Origin: Flavobacterium psychrophilum
GTDB taxonomy: Bacteria > Bacteroidota > Bacteroidia > Flavobacteriales > Flavobacteriaceae
Assembly: GCA_945874225.1 (NCBI GenBank)
Contig: CAMCFT010000001.1
Location: 124,001 to 188,000 of the forward strand
Length of the DNA stretch: 64,000 nucleotides
Direction of reading: 5' to 3'
The notes beneath the pieces were generated by a model. The model did no database searches. It worked only from the letters and a program-made list of their open reading frames with translations, and was not told the origin of the DNA. Positions 7,778 to 17,063 of this stretch are shown piece after piece (the stretch's first letter is position 1; each line of letters opens with the position of its first letter). Position numbers and translations under genes: made by a program.

Positions 7778-10700
7778 CTATTTTGTAATTGATATTTTCG
7801 TTTTTATCTCGTCAAATTCTATTTCGATACCATTGCTTATGGCATCTTCAAATATTAATATTTCCGTTAATGTTTCTGATTTAATATATGCTTCATTTGC
7901 CTTTACGGCTTTTTCCAACTCGGAATTTTTTTGCAAATGTACTTTAATTTTATCAGTAACTTCAAATCCCGAATCTTTTCTTATGTTCTGAATTCTGTTT
8001 ACCAATTCTCTGGCAATTCCTTCTTCTTTTAATTCCTCAGAAATCGTAATATCTAGCGCAACCGTTATTCCGTTTGAGTTGGCAACCAGCCAGCCCTCGA
8101 TATCCTGAGAAGAAATCTCCACATCTTCTAATGATAAAGTTATGCTATTTCCTGAAATAACAATATCTATGCTTCCTACCTTGTCTAATTGACTGATTTG
8201 TTCTTGAGATAAACCCTGTATCTCTTTGGAAATCAATCCAATATCTTTTCCAAAGCGTGGTCCAAGCGCTTTGAAATTGGGTTTAATTTGTTTCACCAAA
8301 ATTCCCGAAGCATCGTCCAAAAGCACGATTTCTTTGACGTTAACTTCGGCTTTTATGAGGTCAGAAACCGCCTCAATTTCAGCTCTAAAACCTTTGTCAA
8401 GTACCGGAATCATTATCTTTTGCAGTGGTTGACGCACCTTTATCATTTCCTTTTTTCGAAGCGATAAAACGAGTGACGAAATCGTCTGCGCTTTCTGCAT
8501 TTTGCTCTCCAACAATTTATCAACAAAGTTTCCAACATATTTTGGAAATTCTGCCAAATGTACAGAGTCAAATTCTTCCGATTGTGTTGCCAATGTTAAA
8601 TCTCTGTAAAGCTTGTCCATAAAGAACGGAGCGATTGGCGCACCCAGTTTGCTTATGGTCAATAAACACGTATATAAGGTCTGGTAAGCCGCGATTTTGT
8701 CCTGTGCATATTCGCCTTTCCAGAAACGACGACGACACAAACGAACGTACCAATTACTCAAGTTTTCACTCACAAATTCTGAAATGGCACGAGCCGCTTT
8801 TGTAGGTTCGTAATCTGCATACGCTTCATCCACTACTTTTATCAAAGTATTCAATTCCGAAATAATCCATTGATCGATTTCCGGCCTTTCGTTTAACGGA
8901 ATTTCCGCTTCGGCGTAAGTAAATTTATCGATGTTAGCATATAAAGCAAAGAAAGAATACGTGTTGTATAATGTTCCAAAGAATTTGCGTCGAACCTCAG
9001 CTATTCCTTCCAAGTCGAATTTTAAATTGTCCCAAGGATTCGCATTCGAAATCATATACCAACGCGTGGCATCAGGTCCATATTCATTTAATGTTTCAAA
9101 AGGATCGGCTGCATTTCCCAGACGTTTGGACATTTTTTGTCCGTTTTTGTCTAATACTAAACCATTTGAAACTACATTTTTATAGGCTACTTTGTCAAAA
9201 ACCAAAGTGGAGATTGCGTGTAAAGTATAAAACCAACCACGTGTTTGATCTACACCTTCTGCAATGAAATCAGCAGGAAAATCTTTATTTTCGTCAATTT
9301 TGTCTTTGTTTTCAAAAGGATAATGCCATTGTGCATAAGGCATTGAACCGGAATCAAACCAAACGTCAATCAAATCAGCCTCGCGTTTCATTGGTTTTCC
9401 AGAAGCAGAAACCAAGGTGATTTCATCGACCACATTTTTATGCAAGTCAACCAAATCATAATTTGCTTCGTCCATATTTCCAATTTCGAAACCTTTGAAA
9501 GGATTTTCCCTTTGGAAACCTGCCGCAATAGATTTTTCGATTTCGTTGTATAATTCTTCAACAGAACCAATCAATATTTCTTCGGTTCCTTCATCGTTTC
9601 TCCAAATTGGCAATGGAATTCCCCAAAAACGAGAACGCGATAAATTCCAGTCATTGGCATTTTTTAACCAATTCCCAAAACGTCCTTCCCCAGTTGATTT
9701 TGGTTTCCAGTTGATGGTTTCGTTCAGGTCGAACATTCGATCCCGAACTTTGGTGATTTCGATAAACCAAGAATCCAGCGGATAATATAAAATTGGCGTG
9801 TCAGTTCTCCAGCAATGTGGGTAACTGTGCACATATTTCTCTACTTTGAAAGCTTTATTTTCTTCTTTTAACTGAATAGCAATTTCCACATCCATCGAGC
9901 GTTCTGGTGCTTCTCCTTCGGTGTAATATTCGTTTTTAACGTATTTCCCTGAATAACTTCCTAAACCTTCGATGAATTTTCCTTGCAAATTGACCAATGG
10001 AACTGGGTTTCCGTTTTCGTCTAAAACTAACATTGGTGGTACTTCTGGAACGGCTTCTTTAGCTACTTTTGCATCATCAGCTCCAAAAGTTGGCGCGGTG
10101 TGTACAATTCCTGTTCCGTCTTCGGTGGTCACAAAATCTCCTGAAATTACTCGGAAAGCATTTTCTGGATTTTGGTATGGCAAAGTAAATGGCAATAATT
10201 GTTCGTAACGAATTCCAACTAAATCAGCGCCTTTGCATTCGGCTATAATTTGATATGGAATTTTCTTGTCGCCTTCTTTGAAATTTTCAAAATCAGAAAC
10301 TTCAGTACTTGCAAAAAAGCCTTTCGAAAATTGTTTGCCAACCAAGTTTTTGGCTAAAATAACATTCGAAGGAAGAAAAGTATATTGATTAAAAGTTTTA
10401 ACCAATACATAATCAATTTTTAGCCCAACTGTCAAAGCAGTATTCGATGGCAAAGTCCAAGGTGTTGTCGTCCAAGCGAGGAAATAAAAATCCCCTCCCC
10501 AACCCTCCCCGAAGGGAAGGGAGTTGAGTCCGAAAGCCTTTATTACCGAATTTTCAGTCTCGGCTCCCTCTCCTTTGGAGAGGGTCGGGGTGAGGAATTG
10601 TGCCACAACCGTCGTGTCCGTTACATCTCTATAACTTCCTGGTTGATTCACTTCGTGAGAAGATAATCCGGTTCCGGCTTTTGGCGAATACGGTTGAATA

Positions 10701-11236
10701 GTGTAACCTTTATACATCAAATCCTTGTTGTAGATTTGTTTCAAAATCCACCAGACGGTTTCCATATACTTGGATTTGTAGGTGATGTATGGATCTTCCA
10801 TATCTACCCAATAACCCATTTTTTCGGTCAAATCGTTCCACACATCGGTGTAACGCATCACGGTTTTTTTGCAAGCTTCGTTGTATTCTTCTACGGAAAT
10901 GGTTTTTCCAATATCTTCTTTCGTAATTCCTAATGCGGCTTCAGTACCTAATTCTACTGGCAATCCGTGCGTATCCCAGCCTGCTTTACGCTTTACTTGG
11001 AACCCTTTTTGAGTTTTATAACGGCAAAATATATCTTTAATCGCACGCGCCATCACGTGGTGAATTCCCGGCAATCCGTTTGCTGAAGGTGGACCTTCAA
11101 AAAATACGAATGGTGGGTTGCCTTCGCGAGTGGTGACACTCTTCTCGAATATGTTTTCTTTTTTCCAAAAATCAAGTACTTCTGATGCAACTGTAGGCAA
11201 GTTAAGTCCTTTGTATTCAGTAAATTTTATGCTCAT
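7778..11236 (-). CDS. ileS: Isoleucyl-tRNA synthetase with repeat-encoded insert
   Basis: Charges tRNA-Ile. The 1152-residue class Ia synthetase has the HIGH-type motif GPPSANGLPGIHH (48-60), the KMSKS motif GQKMSKRLGN, the CP1 editing domain beginning FLAWTTTPWTLPSNTAL (252-268), and a C-terminal anticodon-binding region. Residues of about 215-249 (LTPTLSKGEGA ... SLPFGEGWGGD) are unlike any synthetase sequence and are encoded by two inverted GC-rich palindromic repeats. The frame is kept, and the insert sits in the loop just before the editing domain. The rest looks intact, so the enzyme is presumably active, as expected for an essential gene. The DksA-like gene follows after 7 bp. Confidence 0.97.
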   Translation of the reverse strand: MSIKFTEYKGLNLPTVASEVLDFWKKENIFEKSVTTREGNPPFVFFEGPPSANGLPGIHHVMARAIKDIFCRYKTQKGFQVKRKAGWDTHGLPVELGTEAALGITKEDIGKTISVEEYNEACKKTVMRYTDVWNDLTEKMGYWVDMEDPYITYKSKYMETVWWILKQIYNKDLMYKGYTIQPYSPKAGTGLSSHEVNQPGSYRDVTDTTVVAQFLTPTLSKGEGAETENSVIKAFGLNSLPFGEGWGGDFYFLAWTTTPWTLPSNTALTVGLKIDYVLVKTFNQYTFLPSNVILAKNLVGKQFSKGFFASTEVSDFENFKEGDKKIPYQIIAECKGADLVGIRYEQLLPFTLPYQNPENAFRVISGDFVTTEDGTGIVHTAPTFGADDAKVAKEAVPEVPPMLVLDENGNPVPLVNLQGKFIEGLGSYSGKYVKNEYYTEGEAPERSMDVEIAIQLKEENKAFKVEKYVHSYPHCWRTDTPILYYPLDSWFIEITKVRDRMFDLNETINWKPKSTGEGRFGNWLKNANDWNLSRSRFWGIPLPIWRNDEGTEEILIGSVEELYNEIEKSIAAGFQRENPFKGFEIGNMDEANYDLVDLHKNVVDEITLVSASGKPMKREADLIDVWFDSGSMPYAQWHYPFENKDKIDENKDFPADFIAEGVDQTRGWFYTLHAISTLVFDKVAYKNVVSNGLVLDKNGQKMSKRLGNAADPFETLNEYGPDATRWYMISNANPWDNLKFDLEGIAEVRRKFFGTLYNTYSFFALYANIDKFTYAEAEIPLNERPEIDQWIISELNTLIKVVDEAYADYEPTKAARAISEFVSENLSNWYVRLCRRRFWKGEYAQDKIAAYQTLYTCLLTISKLGAPIAPFFMDKLYRDLTLATQSEEFDSVHLAEFPKYVGNFVDKLLESKMQKAQTISSLVLSLRKKEMIKVRQPLQKIMIPVLDKGFRAEIEAVSDLIKAEVNVKEIVLLDDASGILVKQIKPNFKALGPRFGKDIGLISKEIQGLSQEQISQLDKVGSIDIVISGNSITLSLEDVEISSQDIEGWLVANSNGITVALDITISEELKEEGIARELVNRIQNIRKDSGFEVTDKIKVHLQKNSELEKAVKANEAYIKSETLTEILIFEDAISNGIEIEFDEIKTKISITK
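10491..10595. repeat. Pair of inverted GC-rich palindromes inside ileS
   Basis: Two copies of a GC-rich repeat in opposite orientation (10491-10523 and 10564-10595) around a 40-bp spacer. The right copy has its own perfect 8-bp hairpin (CCCTCTCC TTT GGAGAGGG, 10566-10584). The left copy is closely similar when reversed. GC content is far above the surrounding gene. The element adds 35 codons without a stop. It is a variant of the family seen at 20944, 31142, 31861, 31951, 57660 and 57751. Confidence 0.85.
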
Positions 11237-11393
11237 TTTATCCTTTTCTTAAATCGTGGTGCGAAAGTAAGGAATTTTGAATAATTGAACACTAATTTCA
11301 CAAATTTTCACGAATTTATCTTGCTCAAAAAGGGAACAAAACCACAAATAGGAATTTATAAAAAGTTTTTTATGGATTAGAAACATTCGGCAA

Positions 11394-11597
11394 CTACTTT
11401 TCATCATCATCCAATTCGAAAAAATCATTGACTGATTTTCCAAACAACCTTGATAATTTTAGCGCCAAAACTGTTGATGGCACAAAACGATTGGTTTCTA
11501 TTGAATTTATTGTTTGCCGAGAAACACCTATTTTCTCAGCAAGCTCCTCTTGCGTAATATTTAAAATGGCGCGTTCAACTTTTAGTCTATTCTTCAT
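11394..11597 (-). CDS. Small HTH (Xre-type) regulator
   Basis: 67 residues that are almost entirely one helix-turn-helix: ILNITQEELAEKIGVSRQTINSIETNRFVPS followed by ALKLSRLFGKSVNDFFELDD. This matches the YozG-like short Xre regulators. It overlaps the end of the upstream membrane-protein gene by 11 bp, so the pair is one unit. Such pairs of a mini-regulator and a small membrane protein are widespread, and the regulator probably controls its own operon (inference). The tail is acidic (DELDDDEK-like). Confidence 0.9.
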   Translation of the reverse strand: MKNRLKVERAILNITQEELAEKIGVSRQTINSIETNRFVPSTVLALKLSRLFGKSVNDFFELDDDEK

Positions 11598-12051
11598 TGT
11601 ACGCTTTTTTTAACTTCCTGAAAGTTAGAATCTGCATCATAAGCAAAACCCCTAATACAGAAACATCCTTACTGCCTTCTATTTTTGGCATTGATGAAAA
11701 AATTGATTTTATAATCAAGACAACAAAGGGAAATGCTAAATAAAACAATACTGTTCCAATAACGGCATAATTATAAGATTGCGTGCGAATTTTTGCCATT
11801 AACTCATCTTCAACTTTTTCTTTCGAAATTGAAATCATAAGTAATCCTAAAACCGTACCTGTCAGTGCTATTCTTTCAAATAAATCCTGGTACTTTATGT
11901 TAATAAAATAAATCTTAAGAGAAGAAATAATTAATAAAATGGAAACAATAAATAAAATCAAACCAACAATTTTAAATTTATTAGGAAGTTGATAACCTGT
12001 AATTTTATTGATTTTTTCAATATCTCCTTCTTGCTTAGCTTTTAGTTCCAT
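11587..12051 (-). CDS. Small membrane protein paired with HTH regulator
   Basis: 154 residues with four hydrophobic segments (about 27-50, 59-75, 94-115 and 128-142). The N-terminus is hydrophilic (ELKAKQEGDIEKINKITGYQLPNKF) and likely cytoplasmic. No catalytic motif was recognised. It overlaps the following HTH gene by 11 bp, so it is translated first. Function unknown; the context suggests it is regulated by, or signals to, its HTH partner. Confidence 0.75.
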   Translation of the reverse strand: MELKAKQEGDIEKINKITGYQLPNKFKIVGLILFIVSILLIISSLKIYFINIKYQDLFERIALTGTVLGLLMISISKEKVEDELMAKIRTQSYNYAVIGTVLFYLAFPFVVLIIKSIFSSMPKIEGSKDVSVLGVLLMMQILTFRKLKKAYNEE

Positions 12052-12163
12052 AAGATTAATTAGTTAAAAGTATACTTTCCATAAAGGAAAATAAACTTGA
12101 TTAAAAGACAAATATACTTTACTTTTAAATACAAAATTATATTTTATGAAATTTTTTTTAATT

Positions 12164-12877
12164 TCAAGAAAAAACTTCCTTCAAAACATCCAAGGATTTT
12201 GGTTTTTTGAATCCATCAAGATGAAAAGTAAAGTAATCTATCAGGATTTTCAAGACGATTTGTCTTTCGATTACGTGAAAGATTTTTTGGTCGTTGTCGA
12301 ATTTCAAATTGATGAGCTTTTTGAAGAGGTTGGTTTCGTGTTCCGTCAATGAACCAATGCCGTGAAATGGAGTAAAAACTCCTTCATTGGCGTCGAAAAA
12401 AGGGAATTCCATTTCGGAAATATCGGGATAAAAGCCTAAATATTTGGTGATTTCGAGCATTAGAATCAAATGGAAATTAGCTGTTTCATCGTGGTTATCG
12501 AGCCAGAACAAAGCGGTTTCCAAAAAAGCAAAAAGATGCTCGTTTTTTTCTTCTTCGTGAATGGAATGGTGCAGGATTTCGGAAATAAACATCACAATCG
12601 TACTCTTGAAAATATCCGAATGAATGGATTGAAAAGGCATTGCAATTTTGATTTCCTTGAAGTTTTCCAACGTTCCTTTATTCTTGTGAACAGCTTCGAT
12701 TTCGAGAATTGTCAGTGGCTGGAAATAAGCAATTTTTTGGTTTGATTTTCGGGAGGAAAAGGCATCACGAACAAAATAAGATTTTAAACCGTTAGATTGC
12801 GTAAAGCATTTTACAATCAAGCTTTTCTCCTGATATTTGAGAGACGAAATGACGATGGCTTTGGTTTTGACTAACAA
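12164..12877 (-). CDS. recO: DNA repair protein RecO
   Basis: RecO loads RecA on SSB-coated DNA within the RecFOR pathway. The 237-residue protein begins LVKTKAIVISSLKYQEKSLIVKCFT, the N-terminal OB fold, followed by an all-helical domain. The family zinc-finger cysteines are absent (helix ILMLEITKYLGFYPD, then the zinc-less region EGVF), as in other Bacteroidota RecO proteins to my knowledge. The start is TTG at 12877: the first residues align with the family start and no ATG is nearby. The probable porZ lies upstream on the same strand. Confidence 0.9.
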   Translation of the reverse strand: MLVKTKAIVISSLKYQEKSLIVKCFTQSNGLKSYFVRDAFSSRKSNQKIAYFQPLTILEIEAVHKNKGTLENFKEIKIAMPFQSIHSDIFKSTIVMFISEILHHSIHEEEKNEHLFAFLETALFWLDNHDETANFHLILMLEITKYLGFYPDISEMEFPFFDANEGVFTPFHGIGSLTEHETNLFKKLINLKFDNDQKIFHVIERQIVLKILIDYFTFHLDGFKKPKSLDVLKEVFS

Positions 12878-12896
12878 TTATAGATTTTAGATTTTG

Positions 12897-12916
12897 CCCT
12901 TCGACTGCGCTCAGGG
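12897..12916. repeat. Short palindromic repeat between porZ and recO
   Basis: A CCCTTCGACTGCGCTCAGGG core with imperfect dyad symmetry, next to a TAGATTTTAGATTTT run. This motif is a common intergenic repeat in Bacteroidota from general experience; only one copy is seen here. It lies between the end of porZ (12966) and the start of recO (12877). Confidence 0.4.
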
Positions 12917-12965
12917 TGACGTTTCGGATTACATTTCTCTGCGGACTGAAACCTGCTGTCTGGTT

Positions 12966-15254
12966 TTACCTTATTATCATCACTTTTTTAACCTTTGTTT
13001 CTATTCCGTCTTGGGCTGCAACAAAAATCAGATAAACTCCGGAAGCTACTTTGTATTTCCCAAAAGCAGTGGTATCCCATTCTATAGTTCCGCCTTCGGA
13101 AGTGGTTTCGTAGACAAGATTACCTTCAATGTCGGTGATTTTTACATTGGCTTTATCTAATAATCCGGCAATTTTTACGGTTCCTTCATATTCCGGGCGT
13201 ACTGGATTTGGATACACATATACATTATTTAAATCCTCATTGGCTATAGTTGCCGCCCCTTTGAAGGAAATTAAGCCTTTGGTGGTAGCTATAAAAACTT
13301 CACCTGTTGCACTATTTATGTCGATGTCGTTTATTGTGTTGCTAGGCAATGGTGAATTGTTTGTCGTAAAATGATATTTGGTTTCCTGTCCGTTTGGAGA
13401 AACTAAAAACACGCCTGAATCAGCAGTTCCAATCCATTTATTATTAGCTCCATCAACAACAATATCAGTGATGAATTGTTCATACATCAATTCCTGAGCA
13501 AGATTATTATCTAAAATTATTATGGAATTTGTTGTCATTTGGTCTTCGGTTAGAAAAGCACTTACATTGGACAAAACCCTTAACCCTTTTTTGGTTCCTA
13601 TCCAAAGTTGGTTTCTATTATCCACCGCAATTGCTCTGACATCAGTAGTTGGCAAATTTCCTTTGTCTGGACCAAATGTAATTTTTTTGAACTTATTGAT
13701 AGATTCATTATAACTTATCAACCCTTCACTATTAGTACACCACCATTTGGTGCTGTTTTTGTCGATTATCAGTCGACCCATACTCGCATCAATACTTTTA
13801 TTCAAAATACCGTCTAATGAAAAACTTTGCCATTGTCCATCTTTCTTTAATTCTTTTAATCCGTTATTTATCAAGCTATTATTCATCCATAGATTTCCTG
13901 ATTTATCAAATGCAGCTCCATTAATTCTAACATCAATATAGTTTGGACCTAGAAAAGTTATAGATTCCAATCCGCTATTCGTTTGATTGTACAAGATTTT
14001 AGGCACATCATCTACAATTTTTAGCAATCCCGAAAAAAAGGAACTAGCATAAACTTCGTTTTCATCATTAGGATTCACCGTAATCCTAGATATTGACTTA
14101 GCTCCCAATACTTTTTCGTAAGGAATATTCAACCATCCTGTTGTGCTGTATTTACTAATGCCATAACTGTCTAATGAATATGGATTATATCCTTCATCAT
14201 AATCACCATACACAGTCCAAAGTGTTGTTGAAGTGGCTTGAAGGGCAAATATACTATTTCTGGAAGGACCGATTGGAGTATTATTTTCAAAAGCTGAAGT
14301 GATAGAAATGGTGGTGTTAATTAATCCTTTTTCTTTCGTTCCAATATATACTATATCTCCAATACTCGTCGCGCAAGTAAAAGTAGAAATACTTCCCGAA
14401 ATCTGATTGCTGTTAATTTGACGAACAATTGCCAATTGTTTATTATAAACATACACACTGCTTGCTGTAGTTACTATCAAATAATCAGTACTCACTCTCA
14501 TATCTACAGAAGCTTGCGGAAGTTGTATAGCGCCTGTAAAAGAATTAGAACCTGAATCGTATTTATGAATATACCCTGATGCATTTATTGCAATTAACTC
14601 AGTATCGAAAGTCTCTACACTTGACCAGCTTCCTAAGGCAATTTGTTCCCACTGGTTAAAATCAATTAAATTTTTACTGGCAATATCTGCCCTTCTGATA
14701 CCGTCATTTGTAGCTGCATAAATATAGCCGTTAAATACGGCTGTTTGGGTTACGCTAATCTCAGCTCCATTATTACCAATAAAATAAGTGTCGCCAAACA
14801 GCATTGTGGCTAAATTGAATTGAACGATTCCAAAATCACAGGAAACATAAACAATCCCATTATATTCCATAAAATGATTGATTTTTTTTAGGTTAGAAGG
14901 AAGCTGCTTATTGATAATATCTACAATATTCAGCATACTGCCATCGGCCTCGTTGATTACAATCATCAATCCATTTTCATAGCCTACAAGAGTTTTATTG
15001 GATGTATTGCTATAATATATTGCCGATATTGTTTGACCAGAAAGCCCATCAATGGTATTGGTGGTTTTAAGCTGGTTTGTACTTGTGTTTTTTGAAAACA
15101 ATGCGTTTTCAGAAGCTGCAAAAATAGTTGTTGTTGATTGAGTTACATCTCTAATATCATTATAGGAAAAATAGCCTTGCCACAACAAATTGTTTTGGGC
15201 AAAACCTGATTGCGCAAAAATCAGAAGTAAAATATATAAAACCTTTTTTTTCAT
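12966..15254 (-). CDS. porZ: Probable PorZ: beta-propeller protein with T9SS sorting domain
   Basis: 762 residues from ATG 15254. An upstream in-frame ATG at 15335 would put 27 residues before the clear signal peptide KKKVLYILLLIFAQSGFAQ and is rejected. The mature part starts LLWQGYFSYNDIRDVTQS and contains many short beta-propeller repeats (IYAATNDGIRRADI, LWIGTKKGLRVLS, KWIGTADSGVFLVS). It ends in a type A C-terminal sorting domain (VYVYPNPVRPEYEGTVKI ... KVKKVMIIR). PorZ works at the cell surface in the type IX secretion attachment complex. Size, the two-propeller layout and the N-terminal motif fit PorZ; another T9SS-exported propeller protein is the alternative. recO is next downstream. 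Confidence 0.75.
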   Translation of the reverse strand: MKKKVLYILLLIFAQSGFAQNNLLWQGYFSYNDIRDVTQSTTTIFAASENALFSKNTSTNQLKTTNTIDGLSGQTISAIYYSNTSNKTLVGYENGLMIVINEADGSMLNIVDIINKQLPSNLKKINHFMEYNGIVYVSCDFGIVQFNLATMLFGDTYFIGNNGAEISVTQTAVFNGYIYAATNDGIRRADIASKNLIDFNQWEQIALGSWSSVETFDTELIAINASGYIHKYDSGSNSFTGAIQLPQASVDMRVSTDYLIVTTASSVYVYNKQLAIVRQINSNQISGSISTFTCATSIGDIVYIGTKEKGLINTTISITSAFENNTPIGPSRNSIFALQATSTTLWTVYGDYDEGYNPYSLDSYGISKYSTTGWLNIPYEKVLGAKSISRITVNPNDENEVYASSFFSGLLKIVDDVPKILYNQTNSGLESITFLGPNYIDVRINGAAFDKSGNLWMNNSLINNGLKELKKDGQWQSFSLDGILNKSIDASMGRLIIDKNSTKWWCTNSEGLISYNESINKFKKITFGPDKGNLPTTDVRAIAVDNRNQLWIGTKKGLRVLSNVSAFLTEDQMTTNSIIILDNNLAQELMYEQFITDIVVDGANNKWIGTADSGVFLVSPNGQETKYHFTTNNSPLPSNTINDIDINSATGEVFIATTKGLISFKGAATIANEDLNNVYVYPNPVRPEYEGTVKIAGLLDKANVKITDIEGNLVYETTSEGGTIEWDTTAFGKYKVASGVYLIFVAAQDGIETKVKKVMIIR

Positions 15255-15276
15255 TTTTTGTTTAAATATTGGTTCA

Positions 15277-15284
15277 CAAATATA
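15277..15284 (-). promoter_or_regulatory. Probable -7 promoter box for porZ
   Basis: CAAATATA on the plus strand reads TATATTTG on the minus strand, 22 bp before the chosen ATG at 15254. It lies inside the rejected 27-codon N-terminal extension, which supports the shorter start. Confidence 0.5.
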
Positions 15285-15321
15285 GTACAAACGAAAGTAA
15301 TGGGATTTTGTTACACGCAAA

Positions 15322-15373
15322 AAAAATGCCTTCAATCTAATCCTGATAACTCAGGTCGAAAGAAGGCATTTTT
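15322..15373 (-). terminator. Rho-independent terminator of gdhA
   Basis: A 12-bp stem (AAAAATGCCTTC against GAAGGCATTTTT) encloses a second small stem (CCTGA / TCAGG, 15342-15355). On the minus strand it is followed by a run of eight T. It lies 19 bp past the gdhA stop and before porZ. Confidence 0.85.
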
Positions 15374-15391
15374 GTATTTATTAAAAAGGAT

Positions 15392-16735
15392 TTACACCAC
15401 TCCCTGAGCTAACATAGCGTCAGCCACTTTTACAAATCCTGCAATATTTGCTCCTTTTACGTAATCAACATATCCGGTTTCGTCAGTTCCGTATTTTTTG
15501 CATTGATTATGAATTCCAATCATAATATCTTTTAATCTATGATCCACTTCTTCACTAGACCAGTTTAAACGAATAGAATTTTGTGTCATCTCTAATCCAG
15601 AAGCCGCAACACCTCCTGCATTAGCTGCTTTTCCTGGTGCATATAGAACTTTTTTGCTCAATATGTATTTAATGGCGTCTAAAGTACAAGGCATATTAGC
15701 GGCCTCAGTAATACAAATAGTGCCATTTTCAATTAATTTTTTAGCATCAGCTACATGTAATTCATTTTGTGTAGCACAAGGAATAGCAATATCAGCTTTA
15801 ACCTCCCATACGCTTTTCCCTTTGTGGAAAACAGCATTTGGATATTTCTCTACATACATTTCGGCTCTATTGTCTCCACTGGCTCTCATTTCAAGCATAT
15901 AATCAATTTTTTCGCCTGAAATTCCGTCAGCATCGTAAATATATCCGTCAGGTCCTGAAATAGTTAGAAGCTTTCCTCCTAATTCATTTATCTTTAACGC
16001 TACACCCCAAGCAACATTTCCAAATCCAGAAATGGCAACAGTTTTTCCTTTGATTTCCTGTCCTATTGTTCTTAGCATTTGTTCTGTAAAATATACTACT
16101 CCATATCCAGTTGCCTCAGGTCTTATTAATGATCCTCCGTAAGCAATTCCTTTTCCTGTTAGAACGCCTGTAAATTCATTTCTAATTCTTTTGTATTGAC
16201 CAAATAGGTATCCGATTTCTCTTGAACCAACTCCAATGTCTCCTGCAGGAACATCAATTTCCGGTCCTATATGTCGACATAATTCTGTCATAAAAGATTG
16301 GCAAAAACGCATTACTTCTGCATCTGATTTACCTTGAGGATCAAAATCCGAACCTCCTTTTCCACCTCCCATAGGAAGTGTTGTTAGGCTATTTTTGAAT
16401 ACCTGCTCAAAAGCAAGAAATTTAAGTACTGATAAGTTAACTGAATTATGAAATCTAATTCCTCCTTTATAAGGTCCAATTGCAGAATTCATCTGAATTC
16501 TAAACCCTCTGTTGACTCTGATTTCACCTTTATCATCAACCCAAGTTACACGAAATGTTATCGTTCTTTCTGGCTCAGTAATTCTAAGAAGCAAGTGCTT
16601 ACCATCATATTTCCTTTCTGCGGCTATAAAAGGAATAACCGTTTCGGCAAATTCTCTAACAGCTTGAATGAATTCAGGCTCATTTGGATTTTTGGCCTCA
16701 ACTTGAGCCATAAAATTATTTATTTTTTCTTCCAT
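15392..16735 (-). CDS. gdhA: Glutamate dehydrogenase (NADP-type)
   Basis: Interconverts glutamate and 2-oxoglutarate plus ammonia. The 447-residue hexameric-type enzyme has the glutamate-binding segment GPYKGGIRFH, the catalytic lysine region LPMGGGKGGSDFDPQGKSDAEVMRF, the PAGDIGVGSREIGYLFGQYKR motif and the Rossmann motif GFGNVAWG near 235. The length and the DFDPQGKSD motif favour the biosynthetic NADP form; this is a family-level inference. It is a monocistronic gene with its own promoter box (16824-16831) and terminator. Confidence 0.95.
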   Translation of the reverse strand: MEEKINNFMAQVEAKNPNEPEFIQAVREFAETVIPFIAAERKYDGKHLLLRITEPERTITFRVTWVDDKGEIRVNRGFRIQMNSAIGPYKGGIRFHNSVNLSVLKFLAFEQVFKNSLTTLPMGGGKGGSDFDPQGKSDAEVMRFCQSFMTELCRHIGPEIDVPAGDIGVGSREIGYLFGQYKRIRNEFTGVLTGKGIAYGGSLIRPEATGYGVVYFTEQMLRTIGQEIKGKTVAISGFGNVAWGVALKINELGGKLLTISGPDGYIYDADGISGEKIDYMLEMRASGDNRAEMYVEKYPNAVFHKGKSVWEVKADIAIPCATQNELHVADAKKLIENGTICITEAANMPCTLDAIKYILSKKVLYAPGKAANAGGVAASGLEMTQNSIRLNWSSEEVDHRLKDIMIGIHNQCKKYGTDETGYVDYVKGANIAGFVKVADAMLAQGVV

Positions 16736-16823
16736 TTTGAAATATATTATTCAATCAAGGTTAATATTAATCATTTGCTTAAACAAAAAAATAATTTTAA
16801 GAAAACGATTTCGTAATTGTGTG

Positions 16824-16831
16824 CAAATATA
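16824..16831 (-). promoter_or_regulatory. Probable -7 promoter box for gdhA
   Basis: CAAATATA on the plus strand reads TATATTTG on the minus strand, about 90 bp before the gdhA ATG, giving a leader of roughly 80 nt. No -33 TTTG at a standard distance was identified. The rest of the 16736-17063 gap holds only AT-rich sequence and the repeat listed separately. Confidence 0.5.
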
Positions 16832-16982
16832 CATTATATAAGAATATTTATATCTAAAATTGAAATTTCTTCACGCTTTTTTAATCTTTTTATAAATGTT
16901 GAAATGATTTTATTTAAAATCAAAACTATTGACGGGAAAATACAAAAAATCTTATATTTTGTTTATGTAATATTCAGAAAGT

Positions 16983-17047
16983 TTGATGTTTTTATATATT
17001 TGTAAAGTTACTATTCGGAATGATTGATGTTTTTATATATTTGTAAA
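16983..17047 (+). promoter_or_regulatory. Tandem duplicated promoter-like box before the 17064 gene
   Basis: A 24-bp sequence containing TATATTTG occurs twice, at 16983-17006 and 17024-17047, offset by 41 bp. Each copy carries a full TAnnTTTG match (16995-17002 and 17036-17043). The second ends 17 bp before the ATG at 17064. No clear -33 TTTG lies at the expected distance from either. Duplicated start sites for the 17064 gene are a reasonable inference. Confidence 0.5.
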
Positions 17048-17063
17048 AAAGTAATCTATTATA

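Noticed and set aside
9388..9785. Open frames on both strands inside ileS
   Set aside because: Alternate-frame shadows of the synthetase; no signals of their own.
15255..15335. Longer N-terminus for the probable PorZ
   Set aside because: The signal peptide would begin after 27 residues, and a TATATTTG box lies within this stretch.
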